Numbered from the stretch's first letter, positions 14,189 to 23,406 are shown. The stretch is DNA of 35,783 bases from Methylophaga sp. (GCA_002733505.1 NVVW01000024.1:1-35783), one strand, 5' to 3'. Notes: a model not told the origin generated them from the letters alone. A program made the numbers and translations.

Positions 14189-14773
14189 TTATTTTTCAAA
14201 TAGTTGGCCAATATCAACGTCTGTTTTTTCTTCGTCAGCAAATTCCAACAACTCAAAGCTTTTGAAATTAAAAAATAGAGCAATAAGGACGACATCGGGA
14301 AATTGTTCAATGCGAACATTGTTGTTATTAACGCTTTCATTATAAAATTCACGGCGGTCGGCAATATCGTTTTCTAAGCCAGTGATTCGTATTTGTAAGT
14401 GTTGAAAGGTTTTGTTGGCTTTTAAATCTGGGTAGGCTTCAGCAACAGCAAATAAACTGCCTAAGCCTAAACGCATTGCGCCTTCTGCTTTGCCTAAAGC
14501 TGCCATATCACCGGATTGTTGAGCCGATGCGACCGATGTGCGGGCTTGCATCACTTTTTCGAGTGTTTCTTGCTCATATTCCATATATTGCTTGCAGGTT
14601 TCAACCAGTTTTGGCAGTTCATCATGGCGCTGTTTAAGTAATACATCAATATTTGCCCATGCTTTGCTCACCGCATGTTTTAGGCTGACAAGTCCATTAT
14701 AAACAGAGACAAGGTAAAATATAGCAACGGCAATAATTCCCCAAAATAGAAACTTCGTTACATCTATATCCAC
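14189..14773 (-). CDS. lemA: LemA family protein
   Basis: 194 aa with a GTG start at 14773 (GAGGAGA 7 nt ahead). An N-terminal membrane segment (about 7-24, FWGIIAVAIFYLVSVYNGLV) is followed by the helical LemA body (KHAVSKAWANIDVLLKQRHDELPKLVETCKQY, MRLGLGSLFAVAEAYPDLKAN, FQHLQIRITGLENDIADRREFYN), which is the standard family pattern. LemA proteins are single-pass membrane proteins of unsettled function, here next to a GIDE-domain gene as in many genomes. Confidence 0.9.
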   Translation of the reverse strand: MDIDVTKFLFWGIIAVAIFYLVSVYNGLVSLKHAVSKAWANIDVLLKQRHDELPKLVETCKQYMEYEQETLEKVMQARTSVASAQQSGDMAALGKAEGAMRLGLGSLFAVAEAYPDLKANKTFQHLQIRITGLENDIADRREFYNESVNNNNVRIEQFPDVVLIALFFNFKSFELLEFADEEKTDVDIGQLFEK

Positions 14774-14790
14774 TACCCTATCTCCTCGTT

Positions 14791-15258
14791 CTAATTAGAA
14801 TTGTTATTCCATACTAATTGACCAATTTTTTTGAATTGAGCAACCGACATGGCGCCGCGCTTTTTATTTACAGAGCCCGACTCAGAGCCTGTTGCTTCTT
14901 TGATGGCTTTTTCTGTAGCTTCATACATTTCAGCGGGCATATAGTCATCATCAAATAATACCAGTACCACATTGTCCCATCTGCCATCGGTTTTAATTTG
15001 GCCTACTCGGGGGCTAGATTTACTATCTTCAAAAATAACACGACCTTTAATTAAGATGCGCAGGCTTTCCCTATTACCCGTGCCGATAGCATCGTGTCCC
15101 AAGGTCATATCGTCAATTAAATTTAGATTTAGTGTTTTTGCCACATCGAAACGCGCGATTTCACCTGTTACTGCCAGTGTCGAACCAGTAGCTTGACGGT
15201 ATTTAGCGGCAAGTTGCCGCGTTTCGTGCATTAATTTATCAATGGAGTAAAGATCCAT
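14791..15258 (-). CDS. Conserved protein, DUF6998-like (155 aa)
   Basis: Soluble, no membrane segment. GSTLAVTGEIARFDVAKTL, ILIKGRVI... RVGQIKTDGRWDNVVLVLFDDD and YEATEKAIKEAT follow the pattern I recall for DUF6998 proteins, which look like small restriction-endonuclease-fold-like or nucleic-acid-related proteins; I am unsure of that fold. First gene of the leftward operon (17 bp ahead of lemA), so it may be functionally tied to LemA/GIDE, or only co-transcribed. A fragment near the C-terminus (SVAQFKKIGQLVW) is basic. Confidence 0.5.
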   Translation of the reverse strand: MDLYSIDKLMHETRQLAAKYRQATGSTLAVTGEIARFDVAKTLNLNLIDDMTLGHDAIGTGNRESLRILIKGRVIFEDSKSSPRVGQIKTDGRWDNVVLVLFDDDYMPAEMYEATEKAIKEATGSESGSVNKKRGAMSVAQFKKIGQLVWNNNSN

Positions 15259-15300
15259 ACTAAAGCTCTAATTTGTTATTTATTATCATTATATAGTGCA

Positions 15301-15338
15301 AAAAAACGGTCTAGCTAAATAGTTTAGATAGACCGTTT
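15301..15338 (-). terminator. Rho-independent terminator after the fae homologue
   Basis: On the minus strand, AAACGGTCTA (15338-15329) pairs perfectly with TAGACCGTTT (15313-15304) across a 15-base loop and runs into TTTTTT at 15306-15301. It sits 24 bp after the stop of the gene at 15362, so that gene is a single transcription unit. Confidence 0.85.
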
Positions 15339-15361
15339 AATTTATTCATTAAGAGCGCTAA

Positions 15362-15910
15362 TTACTTCTTAGCATCTAGCTCTTTTTGGTAGTATTTATG
15401 AACTAATTTATCTTGATTTTCTAATAAGAAATCAATGCTTGGTTCATTGTTCATTGCTTTCTCAATCGCTTTGCGTGTTGCTTCACGATGAATTTTATAT
15501 AAAGCCTCGTGATCCAAATCTTCAACAGTGGTAATTTGTGGGTGTAACCAAACAGACACAATAATACCTAAGTCATTGGCTTTTTCTTTAGGAATTGTGC
15601 CATTACGAACAGCATCTAAAACACCGTTAGAAATCGCACCTTGTACGGTACCCATTAATATAGTGGTGTAAGCGTTACTTCTAACCGTAACTTTGCTCAC
15701 CATGATGGTGGCTGGTTTCACCATCATATCGGTATTCATTAATGCTAAAACACGGGTATGACCTTTCACTTGATCGCCGATCAAATTAGCAAATGCAGTA
15801 CCAAAAGGGCCATCGAACTCACCGATAATGACTTCTGGTTCTGCTGCTGTAAATTCTGGGCCACCTGCTACTAAACACTCGCCTACGCGCATAATGATTT
15901 TTTCGCTCAT
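15362..15910 (-). CDS. Formaldehyde-activating enzyme (Fae) homologue without the usual catalytic His
   Basis: 182 aa, AUG with GGAGATG ahead. MRVGECLVAGGPEF, EVIIGEFDGPFGTAFANLIG and the KPATIMVSKVTV / GTVQGAISNGVLDAV / NDLGIIVSVWLHP series match Fae. Fae in methylotrophs joins formaldehyde to tetrahydromethanopterin and uses a His (near AHIDL in M. extorquens Fae) as general acid. Here that stretch reads FTAAEPEVII and the His is gone. It may therefore be a Fae-like paralogue with another job. The Fae family itself suggests a methylotroph-related host. It has its own terminator and no neighbouring H4MPT genes in the window. Confidence 0.75.
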   Translation of the reverse strand: MSEKIIMRVGECLVAGGPEFTAAEPEVIIGEFDGPFGTAFANLIGDQVKGHTRVLALMNTDMMVKPATIMVSKVTVRSNAYTTILMGTVQGAISNGVLDAVRNGTIPKEKANDLGIIVSVWLHPQITTVEDLDHEALYKIHREATRKAIEKAMNNEPSIDFLLENQDKLVHKYYQKELDAKK

Positions 15911-16099
15911 TGGGATACATCTCCATTTAAAATTAAAAATTGGCGGGAATATTTGATTTACCTAATAGGTTAAGTAAAGCTATTCTCCGAAGAACCTGTC
16001 AATTATCCTTGTCTGATTTACATATCGCAACTATCTAATGCTTTATTAGCGCTACCAAACAGCGTTAAAATGAACATAATTATTTTTTTGAGTGTCGAA

Positions 16100-16489
16100 A
16101 TGTCAGAAATTAAAACCCCTTATGAGCGTATTGGCGGTGAACAAGCTGTTCGCAAGCTATGCCAAAATTTTTATCAAATAATGGGTGACACACCAAAAAC
16201 ACAGTTAATTCGCGCAATGCACCCTGATGATATTGCAATAAGTGAAGAAAAGTTATATTTATTTTTAACGGGTTGGCTGGGTGGGCCACCTCTTTATACT
16301 GATAAATATGGGCATCCTCGTTTACGCGGTCGTCATTTGCCCTTCCCTATTGGCATTGAAGAGCGTGACCAATGGTTATATTGTATGGCTCAGGCTTTAA
16401 AAATAATGGACTTGGAAACGATATTTGCTGAACAGTTAATGAGTTCCTTTGTGCAAACAGCTGATTTTATGAGGAATAAACCCGAATAA
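16100..16489 (+). CDS. Group II truncated haemoglobin (129 aa)
   Basis: Haem oxygen/NO-binding globin. YERIGGEQAVRKLCQNFYQIM is the family N-terminus; LTGWLGGPPLY and HPRLRGRHLPFPIG contain the proximal His (H79 in 129 aa) and the DQWLYCM tryptophan helix follows, which is typical for group II (YjbI-type) globins. The ATG at 16100 is preferred over 16070 since it starts at the normal family N-terminus. Ends 15 bp before a MoaB/CinA-type gene on the same strand, so both may be co-transcribed. Confidence 0.85.
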   Translation: MSEIKTPYERIGGEQAVRKLCQNFYQIMGDTPKTQLIRAMHPDDIAISEEKLYLFLTGWLGGPPLYTDKYGHPRLRGRHLPFPIGIEERDQWLYCMAQALKIMDLETIFAEQLMSSFVQTADFMRNKPE

Positions 16490-16504
16490 ACAAGGATAAT
16501 TACG

Positions 16505-17257
16505 ATGAAAATTGGCGCGCTTATTATTGGTGATGAATTATTATCAGGGAAACGACAAGATCGCCATTTTAACCATTTACAATCATTATTAGCTAAACGT
16601 GGTTTAGAGCTTAGCTGGACTATTATTGTTGGTGATGAACCCGAACAATTGCAGCGCTTTTTAACCTTTAGCCTTGCCAGTAATGATTTGGTTTTTAGCT
16701 TTGGTGGCATTGGTGCCACCCCTGATGACCGAACGCGTCAATCTGTTGCAAAGGTTGCTGAGGTTCCTTTGATCCCACATCCTGAAGCGGTTTCTGAGAT
16801 TGAGCAGCAATTTGGTGGGCGTGCCTATCCAAACCGTATTTTAATGGCTAACCTACCCGAAGGTAGTCGCATTATTCCTAACCCGGTTAATCGTGTGCCT
16901 GGGTTTTCTTTTAAAAATCATCATTTTATGCCTGGGTTTCCTGAAATGTCATGGCCTATGTCAGAATGGATCCTTGAAAACCTATATCCAGAATTAAGAA
17001 ATTTATCGCCAGAAAGTGAACAAATTATTTACATATTAAATGGCCATGAATCTGAATTGCTGGACATGATGGCAAAAGTGGTCGCAGATTACCCCGAATT
17101 GCAATTATCAAGCTTACCTCATCATGGCAAGCAACCTCATATAGAATTGAGTTTGCGAGGCAATAAACAGTTAATAATAAACGCGATGAGGTTCGTCAAG
17201 CAAGCCATTGATAGCGAAGGGTTTGATTGGTCTTATAAACTGGATGATAACAAGTAA
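16505..17257 (+). CDS. MoaB/CinA-type molybdopterin-binding-domain protein (250 aa)
   Basis: The first 170 residues are a MoCF/CinA N-terminal domain: MKIGALIIGDELLSGKRQDRH, then SNDLVFSFGGIGATPDDRTRQS (the GG.G.TPDD loop of the family) and a VPGFSF... MPGFPEM segment as in CinA. It lacks the amidohydrolase (PncC-like) C-terminal domain of CinA; the last 80 residues are a short helical extension. Such proteins may act on nicotinamide or molybdopterin substrates; exact activity not assigned. Its 3' end overlaps the convergent transporter gene by 25 nt. Confidence 0.75.
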   Translation: MKIGALIIGDELLSGKRQDRHFNHLQSLLAKRGLELSWTIIVGDEPEQLQRFLTFSLASNDLVFSFGGIGATPDDRTRQSVAKVAEVPLIPHPEAVSEIEQQFGGRAYPNRILMANLPEGSRIIPNPVNRVPGFSFKNHHFMPGFPEMSWPMSEWILENLYPELRNLSPESEQIIYILNGHESELLDMMAKVVADYPELQLSSLPHHGKQPHIELSLRGNKQLIINAMRFVKQAIDSEGFDWSYKLDDNK

Positions 17258-18156
17258 AAAGCAATAGGCAGTGTCACCAAACATAGCACGGTAGTTAAGG
17301 TGACAGCAGCAGCATATAGCTCACTATCTAACTGATAGCGTTCGCAGATAACAATACCAAATACCATGGTAGGCATTGCCGCGATTAAGCTTACCGGTGT
17401 AATCAATTGTTCGGCTAAGCCAATAGCATGGCTCAATCCAAAAACTGTTATTGGCACCAATACCAGCGTAATTATTGCAACCAGTGACAATAAGGGGAGA
17501 TAGCGCAACTGTAAGCTCTGCCAACGAATACTCATGCCTAAAACAATTAACATTAAAGGTACTACTGCTGCTGCCAAGGTTGACAAGCTTATTTGTAAAA
17601 ATTCAGCTTGTTGAACGCCAGTTAAATTGAGTGTGACACCCAAGACAACGGCCCATAATGGCGGTATTTTCATTAACTCTGTTAACGGATTTGCCGCTAC
17701 TTTAGCGTCTCCATAGTAGCTTGCTAATAGTATACCTAGTGACAATAATATGGGAGTACAGGCAAATAAATCATATTGCAATGCCACTGCACGCGTGTAG
17801 TCACCCAATACTTGATCTAAAACGGGTAAGCCAAGATAGGTTGCGTTAGGAAAGGCGGCAGCTAAAAGCAAAGTGCCTGTTTGTTTTTTGCTGGCTTTAA
17901 ATGCACGTAATGCTAGCCACATTAGCAATAAACCGAGCGCTACGCCAGACATTGCTAAAAATGAGATCTGTAACGAGGATTCATTTAGCGGTGTTTTCCA
18001 GATAACTTCTAACACCAATGCCGGCAAGAAAATATAAAAAACTAAATCTGTTATGGCGCGGCGATGTGATAGTGTAGAAATATGACTTGGGGCGGCATGT
18101 TTCCACACAGCACCACATGCCATTAATAACATCATTTGTAATAAAGCAGCTAGCAT
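17233..18156 (-). CDS. AEC-family transporter (auxin-efflux-carrier-like)
   Basis: About 307 aa from the ATG at 18156 (MLAALLQMMLLMACGAVW), the usual AEC N-terminus. The frame can be opened to an ATG at 18237, but those extra 27 residues (MNDYGYIS...) are coded by the repeat element next door, so 18156 is the better start, though it has no strong ribosome-binding site. About ten hydrophobic segments, with FYIFLPALVLEV and FPNATYLGLPVL near the N-terminal half, fit the family. Substrate cannot be told; bacterial members export or import small organic acids such as malate. Confidence 0.8.
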   Translation of the reverse strand: MLAALLQMMLLMACGAVWKHAAPSHISTLSHRRAITDLVFYIFLPALVLEVIWKTPLNESSLQISFLAMSGVALGLLLMWLALRAFKASKKQTGTLLLAAAFPNATYLGLPVLDQVLGDYTRAVALQYDLFACTPILLSLGILLASYYGDAKVAANPLTELMKIPPLWAVVLGVTLNLTGVQQAEFLQISLSTLAAAVVPLMLIVLGMSIRWQSLQLRYLPLLSLVAIITLVLVPITVFGLSHAIGLAEQLITPVSLIAAMPTMVFGIVICERYQLDSELYAAAVTLTTVLCLVTLPIAFYLLSSSL

Positions 18157-18216
18157 ATTTGTGTATATTTCAATTGTTTTAAGTAAGTGGTGGACTCTAT
18201 ACCCACAGTATTTAGA

Positions 18217-18382
18217 TATATACCCGTAATCATTCAATCTGTAAATTTCAGACCAAAAGCTAGAAAACCAGCACTTCGTTACAATGTTTGATAAGGGCTA
18301 GCCATTACCTGCACATTGCGCCTTGTTCTGGCTTCCTATTTTTGCCCTGAATCTTCACACATTGAATGATTACGGGTATATA
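18217..18382. repeat. Inverted-repeat element, 22-bp perfect ends (about 166 bp)
   Basis: The left end at 18217-18238 is an exact reverse complement of the right end at 18361-18382 (which reads ATTGAATGATTACGGGTATA then TA). A partial copy of the end occurs at 22281-22302. It looks like a small non-coding mobile repeat (MITE- or REP-like) and leaves the odd MNDYGYIS peptide in frames near it. It fills much of the 18238-18541 gap, which holds no gene. Confidence 0.75.
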
Positions 18383-18541
18383 CCCAAAATATCTTGAAGA
18401 TGCATCAGGTGTCATATTTTACCTTTGTCATAATAATCATTATAGCCCAGTTAATTGTACTTCTAAAAAATCAAAGTCAGTTAATGATGATATAATGACT
18501 GATTATTTTTGTAGCTTTTAATTCAAAAAAGGAGAGAATAA

Positions 18542-18832
18542 GTGGATAAATCAAACTTATTAAGTGAAGGCTTAACACTGATGCTATTTGGCATGGGTTT
18601 TGTTTTTGTCTTTTTGACCGTATTAGTTTTTGCAACAGCGTTAATGTCGAAACTAATCACCAAATATGAGAAAAGTGCAGGTGTGATCCCTGATGAAGGT
18701 GTCCCCGCTCCTACAACTTACATTTCAAGACACGGCCCTCTTATTGAGCAGCCAACTAGCACTGCCAACGATAATTCATCGGTAGTTTCAGTAATCACTG
18801 CCGCTGTACACAAATTTCGTTCACGCAAATAA
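18542..18832 (+). CDS. oadG: Oxaloacetate decarboxylase (Na+) gamma chain
   Basis: 96 aa, GTG start at 18542 behind a strong AAGGAGAG site. One membrane segment (about 9-36, LTLMLFGMGFVFVFLTVLVFATALMS) carries the LxLMxxGMGxVFxFL signature of OadG. The tail is Pro-rich and polar. OadG assembles the alpha and beta chains and binds zinc in other species. A TATAAT at 18491-18496 could be the promoter -10, but I see no good -35. First gene of an oadG-A-B operon. Confidence 0.9.
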   Translation: MDKSNLLSEGLTLMLFGMGFVFVFLTVLVFATALMSKLITKYEKSAGVIPDEGVPAPTTYISRHGPLIEQPTSTANDNSSVVSVITAAVHKFRSRK

Positions 18833-18854
18833 ATAATTAGAAGATATTTTAAAC

Positions 18855-20633
18855 ATGGCTAAACCTAAACAAGCGCTAGGCATTACTGACGTTGTATTAC
18901 GTGATGCACAACAATCATTATTTGCAACCCGACTTCGCCTAGATGATATGCTTCCTATTGCTGGCAAACTAGATCAAATTGGCTATTGGTCGGTAGAAAC
19001 ATGGGGTGGCGCTACCTTTGATTCATGTATCCGCTATTTAGGTGAAGATCCATGGCACCGGATCCGTAGTTTAAAAGAAGCTATGCCTAATACGCGCCAA
19101 CAAATGCTATTGCGAGGTCAAAACTTATTAGGCTATCGTCACTACGCTGATGATGTGGTGCGTAAGTTTGTTGAACGTGCCGCTGTTAACGGTGTTGATG
19201 TTTTCCGCGTGTTTGATGCAATGAATGATTCTCGTAACTTTGAAACAGCCATTAAGGCTGTCGCAGAAAACGATCGCCATGCTCAAGGTACACTGTCATA
19301 TACAGTAAGCCCAGTTCATGATCTTACTACCTGGATTGATTTAGCTAAGCGCATTGAAGATATGGGCGCACACTCTTTATGTATTAAAGATATGGCGGGC
19401 TTACTGAAGCCTTACACTGCTTTTGAGTTAGTGAAAAGTTTAAAGCAAGCCGTTGATATCCCCATACAATTGCACGCACATGCAACCACAGGATTTTCTA
19501 CAGCCTCCATTCTAAAAGCTGTTGAGGCGGGCATAGATAATGTCGACACCTCTATTTCAACCATGTCGATGACATACGGCCATTCAGCAACTGAAACCAT
19601 CGTGTCGATATTTGAAGAAAGTGATCGTGCTACGGGTTTAAATGTAGAGCTATTGGCAGAAGTTGCAGATTACTTCCGTGAAGTACGAAAAAAATATGCA
19701 CCATGGGAAGGCTCTTTAAAAGGTGTTGATGCACGCATTATTAATGCACAAGTGCCAGGTGGCATGCTGACCAATATGGAAAGTCAACTTCGTGAGCAAG
19801 GGGCAGTTGACCGTTTTGCAGACGTATTAACTGAAATACCGCGTGTTCGTGAAGATCTAGGCTATATTGCACTTGTGACACCCACATCACAAATTGTCGG
19901 CACACAAGCGGTATTAAACGTATTGACCGGTGAGCGCTATAAAACAGTGACAACCGAAACTGCAGGCATACTCAAGGGTGAATATGGTGCTACCCCTGCA
20001 CCATGTAATGCGGTACTACAACAAGCTGTGCTTGATGGTGCTGAGGTGATTACTTGCCGCCCCGCAGACTTGATTAAGCCTGAGATGGAAAGATTGACAG
20101 CAGAATTACAAGAAATTGCTGAAACAAATAATATTCAGCTTGAAGAGGGTGAACGTGAAATAGATGATGTATTGACCTATGCACTGTTTCCCCAAGTTGG
20201 GCTTAACTTTTTAGTAAACCGTAATAATCCTGATGCCTTTGAACCGTTGCCAACACTAGAGGCAGCTGAAGCGGCAACACGAGCGCCAAGTGATGAAGAA
20301 ATTTATACCATCGCCGTTAATGGTCAAAGCTATGTAGTTCAAGTAAATGAAGGTGGTGATATTAGTAATATCATCACATCAGCGGCTGCCGTTACTGCAT
20401 CAGTACCCACAGCATCTGAAGGCACGCCAGTTACTGCACCACTAGCAGGCAGTATTTGGAAAGTTGAAGTTGCTATCGGTCAGAAAGTACAGGAGGGCGA
20501 TGTGCTTGTTGTCCTTGAAGCAATGAAAATGGAAACACACGTTATTGCTGAGAATGCAGGTATTATCTCATCCATTTCAGTTAAAGCTGGAGACGCTGTT
20601 AAAGTAGGCGATCTTCTTGTATCAATTGCATAA
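18855..20633 (+). CDS. oadA: Oxaloacetate decarboxylase alpha chain (biotin-containing)
   Basis: 592 aa. The N-terminal carboxyltransferase domain begins [19 protein letters not shown] and carries [21 protein letters not shown] and the KDMAGLLKP and HAHATTG metal-site regions. The PYC-OADA linker follows, and the C-terminal biotinyl domain has [11 protein letters not shown] with the biotin-carrying lysine at about K558. It transfers the carboxyl group from oxaloacetate to biotin. With OadB it drives Na+ export, which suits a marine host. A 22-bp gap to oadG supports one operon. Confidence 0.95.
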   Translation: MAKPKQALGITDVVLRDAQQSLFATRLRLDDMLPIAGKLDQIGYWSVETWGGATFDSCIRYLGEDPWHRIRSLKEAMPNTRQQMLLRGQNLLGYRHYADDVVRKFVERAAVNGVDVFRVFDAMNDSRNFETAIKAVAENDRHAQGTLSYTVSPVHDLTTWIDLAKRIEDMGAHSLCIKDMAGLLKPYTAFELVKSLKQAVDIPIQLHAHATTGFSTASILKAVEAGIDNVDTSISTMSMTYGHSATETIVSIFEESDRATGLNVELLAEVADYFREVRKKYAPWEGSLKGVDARIINAQVPGGMLTNMESQLREQGAVDRFADVLTEIPRVREDLGYIALVTPTSQIVGTQAVLNVLTGERYKTVTTETAGILKGEYGATPAPCNAVLQQAVLDGAEVITCRPADLIKPEMERLTAELQEIAETNNIQLEEGEREIDDVLTYALFPQVGLNFLVNRNNPDAFEPLPTLEAAEAATRAPSDEEIYTIAVNGQSYVVQVNEGGDISNIITSAAAVTASVPTASEGTPVTAPLAGSIWKVEVAIGQKVQEGDVLVVLEAMKMETHVIAENAGIISSISVKAGDAVKVGDLLVSIA

Positions 20634-20718
20634 TAAATATATTAACGAAAATGCGTGTTTTAACGCATCTTTCAAAAAGCTTAGCTAGAATAATCCTTAA
20701 ATTAGTAGAGAAACCCAA

Positions 20719-21855
20719 ATGGATCAATTAGTACAACTATGGCATAACACAGGTCTGTATCAAATAACGCCTGGACAAGGCTTTATGATTTTAATTTGCA
20801 TGCTATTACTCTATCTTGCAATTAACAAAAACTTTGAGCCTTTATTGCTTGTACCTATCGGTTTTGGTGGGGTCTTAGCCAATATACCCGGTGCCGGATT
20901 AGCCGAGGCAGGTGGTGTTTTACATATGTTCTATACTGTTGGCATAGAAAGTACCGCATTCCCACTGATTATCTTTATGGGTGTCGGTGCAATGACAGAT
21001 TTTGGCCCACTGCTCGCCAACCCCAAAACCTTATTTTTAGGCGCTGCAGCACAATTTGGTATTTTTGCTACACTTATGGGTGCGGTAGGCTTATCTTATT
21101 TTGGTATTATGGACTTTAGCCTTGCCGACGCAGCGGCAATAGGCATTATAGGCGGTGCTGATGGCCCCACATCGATTTATGTTGCCAGCAAACTTGCACC
21201 TGATTTATTAGGCGCAATCGCCGTAGCATCCTATTCCTATATGGCTTTAGTACCATTGATTCAACCGCCTATTATGCGCGCCTTAACTACGGAAGCAGAA
21301 CGTAAGATTAAAATGGTGCAGCAGCGTGAAGTGTCACATCGTGAGAAAATCATTTTCCCACTGGTATTACTCGTGTTAGTTGCATTTTTGCTTCCCGATG
21401 CAGCCGCATTATTAGGTATGTTTTGTTTTGGTAACTTAATGAAAGAATGTGCCGTAGTCGATCGTCTTAGCAACACCACGCAAAATTCATTAATCAACAC
21501 CGTCACTATTTTCTTGGGTCTAGCCGTAGGCTCAAAACTAAGTGCTGATTCATTTTTAGATGTAACAACATTCGGTATTATCATTCTTGGGTTAATTGCC
21601 TTTTCTATCGGCACGGCTTCTGGCGTTATTATGGCAAAACTGATGAACAAGTTTGGCGGCGGCGGCATTAACCCGTTAATTGGTTCTGCCGGTGTGTCTG
21701 CAGTGCCTATGGCTGCTCGTGTATCGAATAAATTAGGTTTAGAAGCAGATCCTCACAACTTCTTGTTAATGCATGCTATGGGGCCCAACGTGGCGGGCGT
21801 TATCGGTTCAGCAGTCGCAGCGGGTATTATGATTAATTATATTGGTGTCGGTTAA
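20719..21855 (+). CDS. oadB: Oxaloacetate decarboxylase (Na+) beta chain
   Basis: 378 aa integral membrane protein. FLGVGAM-type and [17 protein letters not shown] (about 150) is the conserved beta-chain loop, and [24 protein letters not shown] with [19 protein letters not shown] at the end is the second. It decarboxylates carboxybiotin and couples this to Na+ export. A small hairpin (ATGCGT 20651-20656 with ACGCAT 20663-20668) in the 85-bp gap to oadA could tune expression of this gene. Ends 4 bp into the convergent gene. Confidence 0.95.
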   Translation: MDQLVQLWHNTGLYQITPGQGFMILICMLLLYLAINKNFEPLLLVPIGFGGVLANIPGAGLAEAGGVLHMFYTVGIESTAFPLIIFMGVGAMTDFGPLLANPKTLFLGAAAQFGIFATLMGAVGLSYFGIMDFSLADAAAIGIIGGADGPTSIYVASKLAPDLLGAIAVASYSYMALVPLIQPPIMRALTTEAERKIKMVQQREVSHREKIIFPLVLLVLVAFLLPDAAALLGMFCFGNLMKECAVVDRLSNTTQNSLINTVTIFLGLAVGSKLSADSFLDVTTFGIIILGLIAFSIGTASGVIMAKLMNKFGGGGINPLIGSAGVSAVPMAARVSNKLGLEADPHNFLLMHAMGPNVAGVIGSAVAAGIMINYIGVG

Positions 21856-22151
21856 TCAATATCCTGTATTGATACGATAATATTAGCCACACCTTTGATT
21901 TCACAATAATAATCTGAAAAACCAGAAAAAGCGGCAATCCGAGCGTGCCAAACGGCACCTCGGAATGCATTAACAGGCCCAATTAATCTGACATTCTTCT
22001 CATCAGCCAGTTCAATTAAGTGCTGTCTAGTCATTCCGGGCTCTAAGGCGGTACAGAATTTATCCACTTTACCGGTATCCCAAAAATAATACACCGGATA
22101 AAAAACGGCTAAAATAACCGCAAATCGTAATATACCCCCAAGTGAAATCAA
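21852..22151 (-). CDS. Small single-pass membrane protein (99 aa)
   Basis: An N-terminal membrane segment (about 6-24, [18 protein letters not shown]) is followed by a short domain with two cysteines ([23 protein letters not shown]). The pattern [18 protein letters not shown] resembles small lipoprotein-like proteins with a SmpA/BamE-like turn (PGM) but I am not sure of this. Convergent with oadB and overlapping its stop by 4 bp. No family recognised. Confidence 0.5.
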   Translation of the reverse strand: MISLGGILRFAVILAVFYPVYYFWDTGKVDKFCTALEPGMTRQHLIELADEKNVRLIGPVNAFRGAVWHARIAAFSGFSDYYCEIKGVANIIVSIQDID

Positions 22152-22174
22152 TTTACAGTCTTTACCGTTTCGTC

Positions 22175-22307
22175 ATTGATCCTGCGGTTACTTCGTTTCG
22201 GCAGGCTTTTAGCCGGAATCTGAGACTATAAACAAGACTCCGGCTAAAAGCATACCGGAGTGACGGAGGAGCGAAAATCCACGTGATTGAATGATTACGG
22301 GTATATC
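22175..22307. repeat. Intergenic palindromic repeat with a partial copy of the 18217 element
   Basis: A 13-bp perfect inverted repeat (GCTTTTAGCCGGA 22205-22217 with TCCGGCTAAAAGC 22239-22251), followed by GTGACGGAGG and a copy of ATTGAATGATTACGGGTATA at about 22281-22300. No gene is present in 22152-22371. The type resembles repeats at 24300-24372 and 27626-27703. Confidence 0.6.
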
Positions 22308-22371
22308 AGCTACGAATTTTGTCCCACCTTTCAAAATACATCTCCTTATAATTATCCTCAGATAAACACAG

Positions 22372-22734
22372 CTATTTCTTTAAAATACTTTCCAAATCTG
22401 CAAAAGGGTTATGGGTGGATGTATTGTTCTTCGACTTGTTTTCTGACGTGCCATAACGCACTTGTTCAATATAACGAGAGTGTTCATTATCGTGGCAATA
22501 AAGACATAACAGTTCCCAATTACTGCCATCACTAGGGTTATTGTCGTGATCATGGTCGCGATGATGAACGGTTAACTCACGCAGGTTTTGATTGGTGAAC
22601 TCACGTGAACACCGACCACAAATCCAAGGGTATAGCTTAAGCGCTCTGCCGCGATAAGATTGTTCGCGTTCATTTTGATATTTTTTTGCTTGAGCAACAA
22701 TATCATCTAGTCGTTTATTCTTATCATTAGCCAT
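22372..22734 (-). CDS. yajD: YajD-family HNH nuclease
   Basis: 120 aa. The zinc-finger-like CGRCSREF (about 39-46) is followed by ELTVHHRDHDHDNNP (about 53-67) with the HH pair of the HNH catalytic site, then NWELLCLYCHDNEH (about 72-85) with the second CxxC and closing His. This matches the small YajD family of putative HNH endonucleases, whose role in E. coli is not established. Leftward, in front of the divergent S4-domain gene. Confidence 0.88.
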   Translation of the reverse strand: MANDKNKRLDDIVAQAKKYQNEREQSYRGRALKLYPWICGRCSREFTNQNLRELTVHHRDHDHDNNPSDGSNWELLCLYCHDNEHSRYIEQVRYGTSENKSKNNTSTHNPFADLESILKK

Positions 22735-22803
22735 GCACTTAACTTTTTATGAGTGTTAGTTTCCACTATAATAAACTATCTTAATACTAAACAGATCATA
22801 TTT

Positions 22804-23025
22804 ATGAGCCAAAAAATGACTAATGTTGTACTTAAACGATCACCAACAGAGCTATTCAAAATTTTAAAATTTGAAGGTTTAGCCTCTAGCGGCGCAGAAG
22901 CTAAAATGGTGATCGCAAGTGGTATTGTCAAAGTTAATGGCAAAACAGAAACACAAAAACGTAAAAAAATAGTTGCGGGTGATACTATCGAATTTGATGG
23001 TAACGTATTAGAGATTAGTGAGTAG
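22804..23025 (+). CDS. ybcJ: S4-domain RNA-binding protein, YbcJ-like
   Basis: The ATG at 22804 (MSQKMTNVVLK) gives 73 aa, close to E. coli YbcJ (about 70 aa); an upstream in-frame ATG at 22753 adds an unlikely hydrophobic stretch. The S4 core is KILKFEGLASSGAEAKMVIA, then GIVKVNGKTETQKRKKIVAG and DTIEF, as in YbcJ. It probably binds structured RNA. Divergent from yajD, followed 46 bp later by the parvulin gene. Confidence 0.82.
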   Translation: MSQKMTNVVLKRSPTELFKILKFEGLASSGAEAKMVIASGIVKVNGKTETQKRKKIVAGDTIEFDGNVLEISE

Positions 23026-23071
23026 TGCTGATATAATCTTATCTTTATATTAAATTTGTAGGAATAAAATC

Positions 23072-23353
23072 ATGGCTGTGGCAACTGCACAACACATATT
23101 AGTAGACAGTGAAGAAATCTGTCTTGAACTTAAAAAAGAAATTGAAGAAGGCGCAGACTTTGCTGCTGTAGCAAAAGACAACTCATCTTGTCCTTCTAGT
23201 GCATCAGGTGGTGATTTAGGTGAGTTTGGTCCCGGCATGATGGTGCCTGAATTTGATGCGGTTGTTTTTTCAGCACCGGTAAATACGGTTCAAGGCCCTG
23301 TAAAAACGCAGTTTGGCTATCACTTATTAAAGGTTACCAGCCGTACAGACTAA
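23072..23353 (+). CDS. ppiC: Small parvulin peptidyl-prolyl isomerase (PpiC type)
   Basis: 93 aa, the length of PpiC. It has AQHILVDSEEICLELKKEIE, DFAAVAKDNSSCPSSASGGDLGEFG, MVPEFDAVVFSAPVNTV and TQFGYHLLKV, all parvulin signatures, and no signal peptide, so it acts in the cytoplasm. AGGAA lies ahead of the ATG. It ends just before a bidirectional terminator. Confidence 0.93.
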   Translation: MAVATAQHILVDSEEICLELKKEIEEGADFAAVAKDNSSCPSSASGGDLGEFGPGMMVPEFDAVVFSAPVNTVQGPVKTQFGYHLLKVTSRTD

Positions 23354-23360
23354 AGATAAA

Positions 23361-23406
23361 AAGCCATGTGATGGCCAATTGCTCATCACATGGCTTTACT
23401 TTTTTT
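23361..23406. terminator. Bidirectional rho-independent terminator
   Basis: AAGCCATGTGATG (23361-23373) pairs perfectly with CATCACATGGCTT (23384-23396), loop of 10 bases, followed by a T-rich tail to 23406 on the plus strand and A-rich on the other side. It serves both the parvulin gene and the convergent methyltransferase gene. Confidence 0.9.

Noticed and set aside
18157..18237. N-terminal extension of the AEC transporter (MNDYGYIS...)
   Set aside because: The extension is translated from the 22-bp repeat and recurs as MNDYGYIS at 22287; it is not part of the protein.
22287..22535. Rightward frame of 82 codons starting MNDYGYIS
   Set aside because: It starts in the repeat and overlaps yajD on the other strand; no family pattern.
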